This document shows positions 9,938 to 18,817 of a stretch of 64,000 nt of DNA, in pieces. The stretch spans positions 62,001 to 126,000 of the forward strand of contig JAJECH010000059.1 of NCBI GenBank assembly GCA_022822135.1, read 5' to 3'. Source of the stretch: Pseudomonadales bacterium (lineage in GTDB: Bacteria > Pseudomonadota > Gammaproteobacteria > Pseudomonadales > Azotimanducaceae). Below the pieces are notes generated by a model. It saw only the letters and a program-made list of their open reading frames with translations. It was not told the origin of the DNA and did no database searches. The translations under genes were made by a program, and so were the position numbers. Positions within the stretch are counted from its first letter, which is position 1. Each line of letters starts with the position of its first letter.

Positions 9938-10429
9938 TTCTCGATCCGAAGCAGCACTTTGATTGGGTGAGTCGCATGGTTAGGAAAAGGTCCAGGATTA
10001 GCGTCATGTTCAGGATCGAACCGAGCAAAGCCATGAGATGAGCGTTTCAGTGTTTGAATCGACAACATCGAGAGCCCGTTGGACGTAGACGATGTATGAT
10101 CGTCAAAGCTGTGTTCATGCCATAGTTGCTAGCACGTATCGTGACAATTCGTGCAAAACTTGAAACAACCTTAAATCGCTTTCGCCAAACCACGGAGTCA
10201 GATTTTCAATTCCGAATCACCGAAAACCCGCCAAGTCGAAATGACCGCTTTGCGATTTGATACAACGCAAGCGCACTTCAATTTCAGTCGATACTAGAAG
10301 TCGATGACTTTAACTATCTGATCGAGAATAGCTCGCCTTCAGTTATTTACAAAGTGCGTGAGATGCGACGCAAGGTGTGCGTTTCTCGTTGTGTCGCCAA
10401 AGTTAAACACACCTCATTCAAGAAGATCG
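9938..10429. other. Non-coding leader of copy 1, conserved between the three units
   Basis: About 490 bases without a convincing ORF on either strand. Most of it aligns with 11492-11972 and 13041-13456. The best conserved blocks are 10091-10110, the stretch around 10170-10205, and 10251-10290. It lies 5' of copy 1 and 3' of copy 2. A promoter, a regulatory leader or a small RNA is possible; I see no clear hairpin-plus-T-run. Confidence 0.6.
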
Positions 10430-11491
10430 CTAGACTTGCTGCGATCGCTCATAGAGATCACTGAGCAATCGGTTGATCGTACCCGCATCTTGCGCCATGC
10501 TGCCTATCCATTGCTCCGATGGATTTTCCGAAAATGCAGCGTTCAGTTCCTTCTCAACCCCCGCGTTCCATCTGTTTATGAAATACTCGAGTTTGCGTAT
10601 GGTCTCATCGGACTCGATCTCAATCGTAATGTCTGCTCCGTGGTCAATCAAGAAGTCACGCAATAATTGAATTGAATCGACAGATCTTTCGATGCTGCGA
10701 CTGACGGGTTCGTCCTGAACCTTTTCCGGTGAGCGCGACGGTTCAGCATACAACGCTATGTTCCCATCATGAGTTGCGCCGTTTAGTGCAGCAATTCGAT
10801 CTCGATACGGATCAGCCATATCTAGATGCAATGCAAGTTCAATCAAATCATGAACTGAAGACGGCGTGATACCACGAAACGACACGATGAGTTTACTGAC
10901 ATGCTCAGCGAAGTTAGAGGAGTGCTTGAATAGTTCTGGTACGTACGGTTCGCCTTTGGTCGTCCGTAACGGAAATCCTATGCTTTGACTCGCGAGATAG
11001 GCTTTGATATATAGAACGAGAGAGCCGCCGAAGGCGGTAATTCCCAATAACGAACCGTTCAATTGGCTCAAATTCATACTATCCTGCTTTTGTACTTTGT
11101 GCTCTTCGAGAGTACGTGGGATGGAACCGTATAGCGGAATGCCAAATCGTTCGACGGCACGGCTTAAACTGAGCGACGAAGTGCTCAGTCCCTTTAAATA
11201 TCCCGAAACGGTATTTAAATGCCACTCAGTAGCGCACCCTTCAAAAATCCGTAATTCATCAGATGGCAGCGGTCCGTCAGGTGCATCGTCGTTACAAATG
11301 AGAAACAGATCCCAATCAGAGAGCGTGGGGTCACTTCGACCAATCGCTCTTGACCCGAAGAGTGCGATTCCGTATATAGCGCTCGCACGACTCGGATTCG
11401 CATCAAACCACCCATGAATCTGCTTTCTCAAGCGGTCGATGCTGGCTTGCGAGTTTGCGGATTGCCCTGCTTCTTGTGATTGTGGGTTCAT
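10430..11491 (-). CDS. Nucleotidyltransferase-domain protein, copy 2 of 3
   Basis: 353 residues, colinear with copy 1 along the whole length. The catalytic motifs are kept: LFGSRAIGRSDPTLSDWD, CATEWHLNTVSGYL and AVERFGIPLYG. The helical C-terminus retains SSNFAEHVSKLI, DPYRDRIAALNGAT and RDFLIDH. ATG start, with the same weak GATCGAGAA upstream context as copy 3. It differs most from the others around residues 150-185, where copy 2 reads LVLYIKAYLASQS, so the substrate or partner surface may be changing there. Conservation of the active site in every copy argues that none is a pseudogene. Confidence 0.8.
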   Translation of the reverse strand: MNPQSQEAGQSANSQASIDRLRKQIHGWFDANPSRASAIYGIALFGSRAIGRSDPTLSDWDLFLICNDDAPDGPLPSDELRIFEGCATEWHLNTVSGYLKGLSTSSLSLSRAVERFGIPLYGSIPRTLEEHKVQKQDSMNLSQLNGSLLGITAFGGSLVLYIKAYLASQSIGFPLRTTKGEPYVPELFKHSSNFAEHVSKLIVSFRGITPSSVHDLIELALHLDMADPYRDRIAALNGATHDGNIALYAEPSRSPEKVQDEPVSRSIERSVDSIQLLRDFLIDHGADITIEIESDETIRKLEYFINRWNAGVEKELNAAFSENPSEQWIGSMAQDAGTINRLLSDLYERSQQV

Positions 11492-11972
11492 TTCTCGATC
11501 CGAAGCAGCATTTTGATTAGGTGAATCACGCGGTTTCGAATAGGTGTGGGCTTGGTGTCATTTTCAAGATTGAAGCAAGCGAGGACGTCTGATGATGATT
11601 GCATTTTTAGTCGACAACCAAGAGAACAAGATTGGACCGCGGACGATGCACTGGTTATAGCTCCGTTCATCCTATAAATGCTCGCACAAATCGCGGCAAC
11701 TTTCGCTCACTTGGAACAATCTTAAATTACTTTCGCCAAACTGCGGAGTCAGATTTTCAAGCCCGAATCTTCGAAAACTTGCCGAAACGACCGCATTGCG
11801 ATTTGATACAACGCAAGCGCACTTCATTTTCAGTCGATTCAAATCAATGGTTTGAATCTAGCTAATCGAGAGTAGCTCGCCTTCAGTCATTCGTAAAGTG
11901 CGTGAGATCGACGCACAGCGTGCGTTTGACATCGAGTCTCTGATGCAGAATGCACCTCAGACAAGAAACTCC
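11492..11972. other. Non-coding leader of copy 2
   Basis: About 480 bases, alignable to the other two leaders although its first third has diverged. It holds the shared 30-base block at 11797-11826 and the AGTAGCTCGCCTTCAGT block also seen near 10330. No gene is visible. Confidence 0.6.
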
Positions 11973-13040
11973 TTAGACCCGTTGTGGTTGCGATCGCTCA
12001 TAGAGATCTCTGAGCAAACGGCTGATCGCGCTCGCATCTTGCGCCATGCTGCCTACCCATTTCTCCGATGGATTTTCCGCAAATGCAGCGCTCAGTTCTT
12101 TCTCAACCCCCCTTCTCCATGTCTCAATGAAATCATCAAGGTCGCTGATCGTCTCGTCAGATTCATGCTCAACCGCAAAGTCTGATCCACGGTCTACTAA
12201 GAAGTCACGCAGCAATTGAATTGAAGCGACGGATCTCTTAATGCTGCAACTGACGGGCTCGTCCTGTATCTTCTCAGGCGATCGCGACGGATCAGCAAAC
12301 ATCGCTATATTCCCATCGGCAGTTGCGCCCTTTAGATCGGCAATTCGGTCGCGATACGGATCGTCCGAATCGAGATGTAACGCAAGTTCCGTCAAATCAT
12401 GGATCGAAGACGGCGTAATGTCACGAAACGACACGATGAGTTTGCTAACGTGCTCTGCGAAATTGGAAGAGAATTTGAAGAGTTCTGGCAAGTATGGTTC
12501 GCCTTTTCTAGTCTTGGTCGAAATTCCTTTTCGCCGACGCGCGAGACAGGTCTTGACCTGTGGAACGAGAGCAGCGCCAAAGGTGGTTATGCCTTGTAAC
12601 GAACCGTTCAATTGGCTTAGGTTCATGCTGTCCTGTTTTTCTAGTTTGTGCTCTTCGAGAGAGCGTGGGATGAATCCGTACAGAGGAATGCCAAATCGTT
12701 CAACAGCACGACTTAAACTGAGCGACGATGCTTTTAGTCCATCTAAATATCCGGAAACGGTATCGAGATGCCACTCGAGAGCACACCCTTCAAAAATCCG
12801 CATTTCATCAGAAGGCAACGGTCCGTCGGGTGCATCGTCGTTGCAAATAAGAAAGAGATCCCAGTCAGAGAGCGTTGGGTCACTTCGACCAACGGCTCTC
12901 GACCCGAAGAGTGCAATACTGTATACGGCACTCGCGCAACTCGGGTTTGCTGCAAACCATCCATGAATCTGCTTTCTCAAGCGTTCGATGCTGGTTTGCC
13001 AGTCTGCGGATTTCCTCGCTTCGTGTGGTTGGGCTTTCAT
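11973..13040 (-). CDS. Nucleotidyltransferase-domain protein, copy 3 of 3
   Basis: 355 residues with the same architecture. The motifs GSRAVGRSDPTLSDWDLF and AVERFGIPLYGF are intact. Differences: the Arg-x5-His element is RDFLVDR here, CATEWH has become CALEWH, and two residues are added at the C-terminus (SQPQRV). ATG start. It is the first gene of the array in the direction of transcription and lies about 420 bases from the end of the restriction-modification gene, which is transcribed the same way. Co-transcription is possible but not shown. Confidence 0.8.
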   Translation of the reverse strand: MKAQPHEARKSADWQTSIERLRKQIHGWFAANPSCASAVYSIALFGSRAVGRSDPTLSDWDLFLICNDDAPDGPLPSDEMRIFEGCALEWHLDTVSGYLDGLKASSLSLSRAVERFGIPLYGFIPRSLEEHKLEKQDSMNLSQLNGSLQGITTFGAALVPQVKTCLARRRKGISTKTRKGEPYLPELFKFSSNFAEHVSKLIVSFRDITPSSIHDLTELALHLDSDDPYRDRIADLKGATADGNIAMFADPSRSPEKIQDEPVSCSIKRSVASIQLLRDFLVDRGSDFAVEHESDETISDLDDFIETWRRGVEKELSAAFAENPSEKWVGSMAQDASAISRLLRDLYERSQPQRV

Positions 13041-13456
13041 TTCTCGAACCGAAGCTGCGTATTAACCTAGTGACTCGCTCGGTTAAGACGGGGTGCTGGC
13101 ATAGTGTCATGTTTAGGATCGAACCGAGCAAAGCCAATAGATTATCATTTCAGTGTTTCAATCGACAACATCGAGATCCAGTTGGACCGTAATCGATGTA
13201 TGATCGTCAAAGCTGCGTTCATCTCATCGTTGCTAGCACAAATCGCGGCACTGTTGAAAAAGTTGAAACGATCTTAATTAACTTTCGTCAAACTGCGGAG
13301 TCGGATTTCCAGGTCCGAGTCACCGAAAACTCGGCGAAATGACTGCTATGCAATATGGTACAGCGCAGGCGTACTTCAATTTCAGTCGATACCAGAAGTC
13401 AATGACTTAAGACTGTCTGGTCAAGAATAGCTCGTAGTACGATCATTGCCTGGGAG
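13041..13456. other. Non-coding leader of copy 3, between it and the restriction gene
   Basis: About 415 bases related to the other two leaders, including the GATGTATGATCGTCAAAGCT block at 13195-13214. No ORF or terminator stands out. It is both the 3' flank of the restriction-modification gene and the 5' leader of copy 3. Confidence 0.6.
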
Positions 13457-16400
13457 CTACAGATCCCAAGTACGAAAATCCCGAACCTTCCTAATTTGGT
13501 TCAGGAGTTTTTTCTTGTCTCTCGTTAGTCCATAACCGTCAATACAGATTTCATCGGCAGCACGAACGACTTCAGGTACGTGAGACTGGAAGTCGAAATT
13601 CGGGAATTCTTTGTCGTGACGCCGTAAAACCGTTCTCGAGGTATTGAGTATTGCTTTGCTACAGAACTTCCTTCCAATTGAACTTGCGGTTTTTCTCAAC
13701 TCGGGGTCAGAAACCCAGCGCGGGGGAATTTGAACTGATTCAAAGAGATTGTGAAGGACATCGAATGCATCTCCAACCATCAGCCAATACGCGTGGAAAA
13801 CTGTTGAATTGAACAGGGCAATACGAGGGTAGAAGAACTTATCGTTTGGGAAACGAACAGCTTTTCGTCTAGGTGAATCGAGGATTTCCTGCGGTAAACA
13901 AGTAAGGAAGTAACCTGCGGTCGGAGGAAAGGTAATCTGTCGGGACTTATGAGTTAAAGTCTCGCCTGAGTCACGAGTACTCATTGCCTCAAGCAATCGA
14001 GCGAGGGGTTTCGTACCTGCCATGGTCCATTGATCAGACTTAGGTTGAAGGCATGAAGGTCTGTGACGTAGTATCTCCTTCCTCCTCGCTTCGTGTAAAC
14101 CAATGTAACACGATGCATAGACTTTGGGTTGCGTTGTAGTCCCATTACCCTCTAATAATGACATCACGGTCACTCTTTGAACATTTTGTGCGCCTTGATG
14201 CCCACCTTTGATAAACGGATGAGGTGGGAAGACCGGGGTAGGTCGATTGTTATAGGTTCGAAGATGAATGGATGCTGAGTGTTTCCTGCACACATTGCGT
14301 AATCTCTGTTTTTGATTCGCGAAACATATCGAATGCGGAACAACCATGGTTAGATTTCCCTTGCTTCCGATGAGATTGACTCCCAGTTCGACGAAAAGAC
14401 AGTAGAGATTCCCGCATTTAGCTGTGTCGTACCCGTATTGCTGAGCAAGACTCTTTTCTTCAATAGTCGGCGATTGATAGGGAGGATTACCAATTACGAT
14501 ATCCCATTTCTCACGACCAAACAGCAACGGCAATCCGCATTGGGCAACAACGCTCTCGTTCCCGAGCGATTCATTTTCCAACCATTCTTTTACGTGAGAC
14601 ATTGCGAAACTCAGTTTTTTTTGTAGTCTTCGGCGCACCTGTTCTTCGATTTTTTGAAGCTTCTTTTTCTCAACGGGACTATGAGTGTAGGTATAGGAAT
14701 CTCTCACCTCTCGCCACTCCAACATATCCGCGTCGCTCATATACGAGCCGAGATCCGAGTTAAATTCGTCTGCGAATCGGGTTGCGAGCGAATTAGCGGC
14801 TGTTATCCGTGTCTCGAGATTAGGAAAAGGGTGTAATGGCTCATTGGGTTGAAGTGTTAATCGCGTGCCAATCATCGCAAGATAGAATCGAAATCGAGTG
14901 ACTTGGACAGCCATCGGGTGTACATCTACTGCGAAGAGCTGGTTAGCGATCGCGTCATTGACACGCCCAATATCATCGTATTTCTCGTTTAATAGGCGTC
15001 GTTCTGCGCGTCTTAATGTGTTTAGCGTGGATACGATGAATTCCCCGCTACCTGTACATGGATCTAGTACCGTAACTGACCGAAGTCTCTTTATTACTTC
15101 TTCTCTAAGTGGGCCGTCTAGGTCCGTATTACTAGCTAAGTCGCTTTCGCGCGGATGGAGTAAATTCAGTGCATCTTGAAACTTTATTATACCCCCCCCC
15201 CCGACATTTTCCGACAAATCGTGCGCAAGAGCATCGCACACCATCTCATCCGTCACGTCTTTGGGTGTGTAGTAAGTTCCGTCCGGCTGACGAGCTAGTG
15301 GACTAGGCGTGATGCTCTGGGCTAACGCTATGAATCGCTCGAATATGCTCCCAATCATGCTTGGATCGAGTGCTGTGTCGGATCTTACATCGTCATGTTC
15401 AGTCAGCGTCCATTCGTATCGTTTGAGAATGCTGAAGAGTCCACTTTCGAATTCACCTCCCTGTATGTAGTCGACGTCCTTCAGCTTTGTGCGGAGTAAG
15501 TTTCGGTCATTGTTGAACAATGATCCATTTAAAAACGGAGCAGCATGAAATGCGCTTTGCAACGGTGCCAGCAGTCTCGACACTTTTCTGCGGCTGGGTT
15601 CCGTCGAAAGCGTTTGAGTAAACAAGTGTTCCAATTGCTCATGGACATCAATACCAGTGTGTTTCTCGAACAATTCATCCGGAATTACGCCATGTTCTTT
15701 CAAAAACCAGCTGAACAGAATGCGGATCAAGTGGCGTAGATCGTTTAGTTCCGTACCTGTGCGTGCAAACCATTCGGCGATTTCATCGTAGAACGCCTCG
15801 TGTACCGTCCTTGAATTAAGTTGGTTCATCAGTTCGTTTGGTTCAGCATCGCACCACCGCGCTAATGACTCAAGCTGACGCAGAATACGCGTACCTGGAA
15901 ACTCAGGATCGAAAGGGTTTGATGTATGAAGACGGGTACCATCCCACATAAATACGCGGCATGTTTTTGAATTCCCTCGATTTGTATCGAAGGTAATCCC
16001 TATACCCACCACCATCAGTGTGTCACTAAGTAGGTAACTCTCCCGTAGTGCATCGTAAATGTCGGCTACTGCGAGAAATCCGTCTTCTGCGGGCGAGCCG
16101 ACCGTGACGAAATAACTGCTACTAAATAGTTGACCAGAGTGTTCAGTTTGATGCTCCAATCGGACAGAGGAGACCAAGTCTGTTTGATGCTCGACTTGAA
16201 GATCCGAAAGTGATAAAGTTTCGATTAATTCTTGATGACCGGTTGCTGACGTAATATCAGTCAAGATTTCGATACCGCGTTGAGTGGAGAACTTCGTACT
16301 TTCCGCATTTAGTTCTCGACGGTGGATTAACGGTTCTAGTGTGCTCTGTAAATCAGACCAAGTTTCAGCGACCGATGAAGACAGCCACACCACATCGTTT

Positions 16401-16858
16401 TCAATGCGACGACATACCCGCCATTCTTCACCGTTTGTAAGTAGTCCGAAAACTCCGTGATGTGAGTCGGGTCGTTTTCGCAGATACTTTTCGAGTTGGA
16501 TTTTTGGTATTCGAGTCGCTGGCGCAGATGGTGATGGACGTAAGTCCAAATTTACTCCGAGTGCCTTCGCTTCAACGAAGAGATCAAGTTCCCCACTATT
16601 CAATTGACAGAGAAAATCAGGTCGTTGCGCCTGTAGCTGATTCTCACGGCGAATGCATTCAGAGGGGTAACCTAGTGCTTCTCGAAGAACTGGTTCGACG
16701 ATCTCTGCCTTGACATCTTCTTCGCTTCGATCGGAGACATCTCTCGACCTTAACATGGTCAGGGCTTGTTCGTAACTGAAGTCCATCATGCAATCATTCG
16801 TTTGCAACCGAGTACAAATGGTATTTGTGGGTATTTTGAGGTAATTGAATACCTTCAT
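13457..16858 (-). CDS. Type IIG-like restriction-modification enzyme (nuclease-methylase fusion), probably phase-variable
   Basis: 1133 residues. The N-terminal nuclease of PD-(D/E)xK type is suggested by RPDFLC (Asp81) and LFVEAKAL (Glu96, Lys98). A helical region follows. The N6-adenine methylase has motif I DPCTGSGEF at residues 599-607 and motif IV NPPY at 791-794. The C-terminus (~800-1133) should hold target recognition. One protein would thus both methylate and cut DNA, as in the Eco57I/type IIG class. On the coding strand an 11-G run encodes Gly553-Gly556, just before the methylase. The ATG at 16858 has AAGAAAAA before it; ATG codons 23-24 residues later are alternatives. The gene looks AT-richer than neighbours, suggesting acquisition. 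Confidence 0.87.
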   Translation of the reverse strand: MKVFNYLKIPTNTICTRLQTNDCMMDFSYEQALTMLRSRDVSDRSEEDVKAEIVEPVLREALGYPSECIRRENQLQAQRPDFLCQLNSGELDLFVEAKALGVNLDLRPSPSAPATRIPKIQLEKYLRKRPDSHHGVFGLLTNGEEWRVCRRIENDVVWLSSSVAETWSDLQSTLEPLIHRRELNAESTKFSTQRGIEILTDITSATGHQELIETLSLSDLQVEHQTDLVSSVRLEHQTEHSGQLFSSSYFVTVGSPAEDGFLAVADIYDALRESYLLSDTLMVVGIGITFDTNRGNSKTCRVFMWDGTRLHTSNPFDPEFPGTRILRQLESLARWCDAEPNELMNQLNSRTVHEAFYDEIAEWFARTGTELNDLRHLIRILFSWFLKEHGVIPDELFEKHTGIDVHEQLEHLFTQTLSTEPSRRKVSRLLAPLQSAFHAAPFLNGSLFNNDRNLLRTKLKDVDYIQGGEFESGLFSILKRYEWTLTEHDDVRSDTALDPSMIGSIFERFIALAQSITPSPLARQPDGTYYTPKDVTDEMVCDALAHDLSENVGGGGIIKFQDALNLLHPRESDLASNTDLDGPLREEVIKRLRSVTVLDPCTGSGEFIVSTLNTLRRAERRLLNEKYDDIGRVNDAIANQLFAVDVHPMAVQVTRFRFYLAMIGTRLTLQPNEPLHPFPNLETRITAANSLATRFADEFNSDLGSYMSDADMLEWREVRDSYTYTHSPVEKKKLQKIEEQVRRRLQKKLSFAMSHVKEWLENESLGNESVVAQCGLPLLFGREKWDIVIGNPPYQSPTIEEKSLAQQYGYDTAKCGNLYCLFVELGVNLIGSKGNLTMVVPHSICFANQKQRLRNVCRKHSASIHLRTYNNRPTPVFPPHPFIKGGHQGAQNVQRVTVMSLLEGNGTTTQPKVYASCYIGLHEARRKEILRHRPSCLQPKSDQWTMAGTKPLARLLEAMSTRDSGETLTHKSRQITFPPTAGYFLTCLPQEILDSPRRKAVRFPNDKFFYPRIALFNSTVFHAYWLMVGDAFDVLHNLFESVQIPPRWVSDPELRKTASSIGRKFCSKAILNTSRTVLRRHDKEFPNFDFQSHVPEVVRAADEICIDGYGLTRDKKKLLNQIRKVRDFRTWDL
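15192..15202 (+). repeat. C11/G11 homopolymer inside the restriction-modification gene
   Basis: Eleven consecutive C on the plus strand, read as G11 in the coding direction (codons 553-556). In the present length the frame is open. Reading by hand, loss of one G gives GTA TAA directly after the tract. Gain of one G leads to a TAG about 20 codons on. Either slip would truncate the protein before methylase motif I. Confidence 0.9.
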
Positions 16859-17019
16859 TTTTCTTCACGTCATGCTCTTAACCTATTGATTTATTAAGTT
16901 AATTTATACGTTAGGGTCAAAAGTTGGGTATTTCCTTCGATGCTCTACAGCCTCAATTAGTACCGAGACATCACCGGAGATGGCGCGTGAACTCTGTCGG
17001 TAATTTAAGCAGTTTCCTA

Positions 17020-17892
17020 TCAGGCGCGTTGAGGCAGTCCACCTTCTTGTGCGTGGTCCAATATCGAATCGTAGAACGACTGGATCAGCGAGCGCGAATA
17101 CATCGATTTGCGAGCGACGAAGCGAACGGGTCGATTCAAGCCGCTACTACCTAGATCGATCGTTTTGTTCGAACTAATTGACAGCGCGTTTGCCACGCCT
17201 AGCGGGATTAGACCGTGACCAAAGTCCGCTAATGCCATTTGGGCTACGGAAAAGAAGGACTCCAACGACGTCGCACGCTTCAAGTTCAATCGACGCATGT
17301 CGTCCTCCATCGCTGCCCAAGCGCCAGAACGCGACTCGATTGTCATTACTTGAAGGGGGTCACCAATTCGGTACGCGATGTGCTTGAGACCGGTTGGAAC
17401 GATCACCATCGGTTCAAGGTACACGATGTCGGACTGAAGATCTGACTCCGCATCCGCGGACCCCGTACAGATTCCGACCATAAGCTCGCCAGAACGCAAC
17501 CGATCGAGTACGACGGGCGAGCGTTGAGCATGGAACTCGAAGTTAACCTCGGGCATATCCTCACGAACTGCTGCAAAGAGCCGCGAACCCCAGCTACCAA
17601 GGATCGATTCAGACACTCCTACGATGATCCGCCCACTCTGCAGCGCGGTATCTTCAAGGAATACGCTTCGAACTTCCTGCAGCAGCGGCATCGTGCGGTC
17701 GACGAGTTTCCTTCCATGCTGAGTAAGCACGACACGACGTCCATGTCGCTCGATAATCTGCCTGCCATAGTAGTTCTCGATCGCGGCAATACGCTTGCTC
17801 ACCGCGCCCTGCGAGATGTTCATGCGCGTCGCGGTTTCCTTCATAGTACCGGTTTGCGCGAGTTGCACGAGAGTTTCGAGGTTCTTAATCAA
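17020..17892 (-). CDS. LysR-family transcriptional regulator
   Basis: 290 residues. The N-terminal winged helix-turn-helix is clear (ETATRMNISQGAVSKRIAAI), followed by a linker helix and the effector-binding domain from about residue 85 (GRIIVGVSESILG). The start must be the TTG at 17892, because a TAG lies four codons upstream in frame and no ATG is suitably placed. It is divergent from the TauE/SafE permease gene with 139 bases between starts. LysR regulators usually control the divergent neighbour, so this permease is the likely target, and its substrate the likely effector. Neither is known. Confidence 0.88.
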   Translation of the reverse strand: MIKNLETLVQLAQTGTMKETATRMNISQGAVSKRIAAIENYYGRQIIERHGRRVVLTQHGRKLVDRTMPLLQEVRSVFLEDTALQSGRIIVGVSESILGSWGSRLFAAVREDMPEVNFEFHAQRSPVVLDRLRSGELMVGICTGSADAESDLQSDIVYLEPMVIVPTGLKHIAYRIGDPLQVMTIESRSGAWAAMEDDMRRLNLKRATSLESFFSVAQMALADFGHGLIPLGVANALSISSNKTIDLGSSGLNRPVRFVARKSMYSRSLIQSFYDSILDHAQEGGLPQRA

Positions 17893-18031
17893 TTGAAGCG
17901 GCTACCGTTCAGTTAGCGAGCACCATTGCCTTAACTATGCTCTTGCATTCAAATACTCGCCACAGCAATCGAACGCCCACATATCCACTAGTTTAGCGAT
18001 TCACAAACCGGCCGACTAACGTCCTACACTC

Positions 18032-18817
18032 TTGCATACCCTCGTCGCGCTTCTGATTGCGCTCCTTGCAGTCTTTCTGACCAGCTTGCTGTCCGGCATC
18101 GTTGGAATGGCAGGCGGCCTGATCTTAATCGTGGTGCTGGTCATGCTCATGCCTGTTCCTAGTGCAATGATCCTCCACGGTGTTGTCCAAGGCGTTGCGA
18201 ACGGTTCGCGCTTCTGGTTTCTGCGCGAGCACACTGCATGGCACATCCTGCCATGGTATTTCGTCGGAGTAACTTTAACGACCGCGATATTTGCCGTGAT
18301 GTTGATCGTTGCAGACCCCGCAGTCGTACTAATCGCCGCCGGCGGCTTGCCTTGGGTCAGTCAATTCACACCCGAACGATTTAAACTCGATGTCTCGCGT
18401 CCAGTCATCGCTTTCGTCTGCGGTATCGTGGTCACGGCCGTGCAACTCGTTGCCGGTGCTTCTGGACCTATCCTCGACGCGTTCTATCAGCGCACCGCCC
18501 TGAACCGCTTTGAAATCGTCGCCACTAAAGCGTTTACCCAAGCGGTCGGTCATGCGGTCAAAATCGTCTACTTCCTCTACATCGGCGCCACGTTAGCACA
18601 CGAAGCACATGTGTTACTTACTTGGTGGTTCATTGCGCTAGCGATCGCGTTATCTCTCTTTGGGACCCGCATCGGTACACGCATGCTTGAGCGAGTCAGC
18701 GAAGGACACTTTCGTCGATGGACGAACATTCTCATACTGGGTCTGGGCGCGGCTGTCGCCGTAGGTGGAGCAATTGACCTAATTTACGCTAGTTTTCAGC
18801 TGACTCAGGTTCCTTAG
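18032..18817 (+). CDS. TauE/SafE-family membrane permease
   Basis: 261 residues with seven to eight hydrophobic segments and the family's two half-repeats, each opened by a Gly-rich helix (SGIVGMAGGLILI; VAGASGPILDAF). Members export or import sulfite, sulfoacetate or related organic anions across the inner membrane. Start is TTG (18032); an in-frame TAA five codons upstream limits any extension. The last 29 bases overlap, tail to tail, the end of the carboxylase gene on the other strand. The divergent LysR gene is the probable regulator. The substrate is not deducible. Confidence 0.85.
   Translation: MHTLVALLIALLAVFLTSLLSGIVGMAGGLILIVVLVMLMPVPSAMILHGVVQGVANGSRFWFLREHTAWHILPWYFVGVTLTTAIFAVMLIVADPAVVLIAAGGLPWVSQFTPERFKLDVSRPVIAFVCGIVVTAVQLVAGASGPILDAFYQRTALNRFEIVATKAFTQAVGHAVKIVYFLYIGATLAHEAHVLLTWWFIALAIALSLFGTRIGTRMLERVSEGHFRRWTNILILGLGAAVAVGGAIDLIYASFQLTQVP

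Larger units (their letters stand above)
8848..13440 (-). repeat. Tandem triplication, about 1.55-kb unit, of nucleotidyltransferase gene plus leader
   Basis: Three head-to-tail units have nearly constant spacing: gene starts at 9937, 11491 and 13040, stops at 8876, 10430 and 11973. Similarity is not limited to the coding part. The spacers share long blocks, for example a 30-base identical block at 10251-10280 and 11797-11826, and a 20-base block at 10091-10110 and 13195-13214. The downstream edge block ATGCACCTCAGACAAGAA recurs at units 1 and 3. The copies have diverged clearly, so the duplication is not recent, yet the non-coding leaders remain alignable. Confidence 0.88.

Noticed and set aside
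12241..12966. 241-codon plus-strand frame opposite nucleotidyltransferase copy 3, with shorter counterparts opposite copies 1 and 2
   Set aside because: The similarity between the three antisense frames follows from the sense genes; motifs and start context support only the minus-strand genes.
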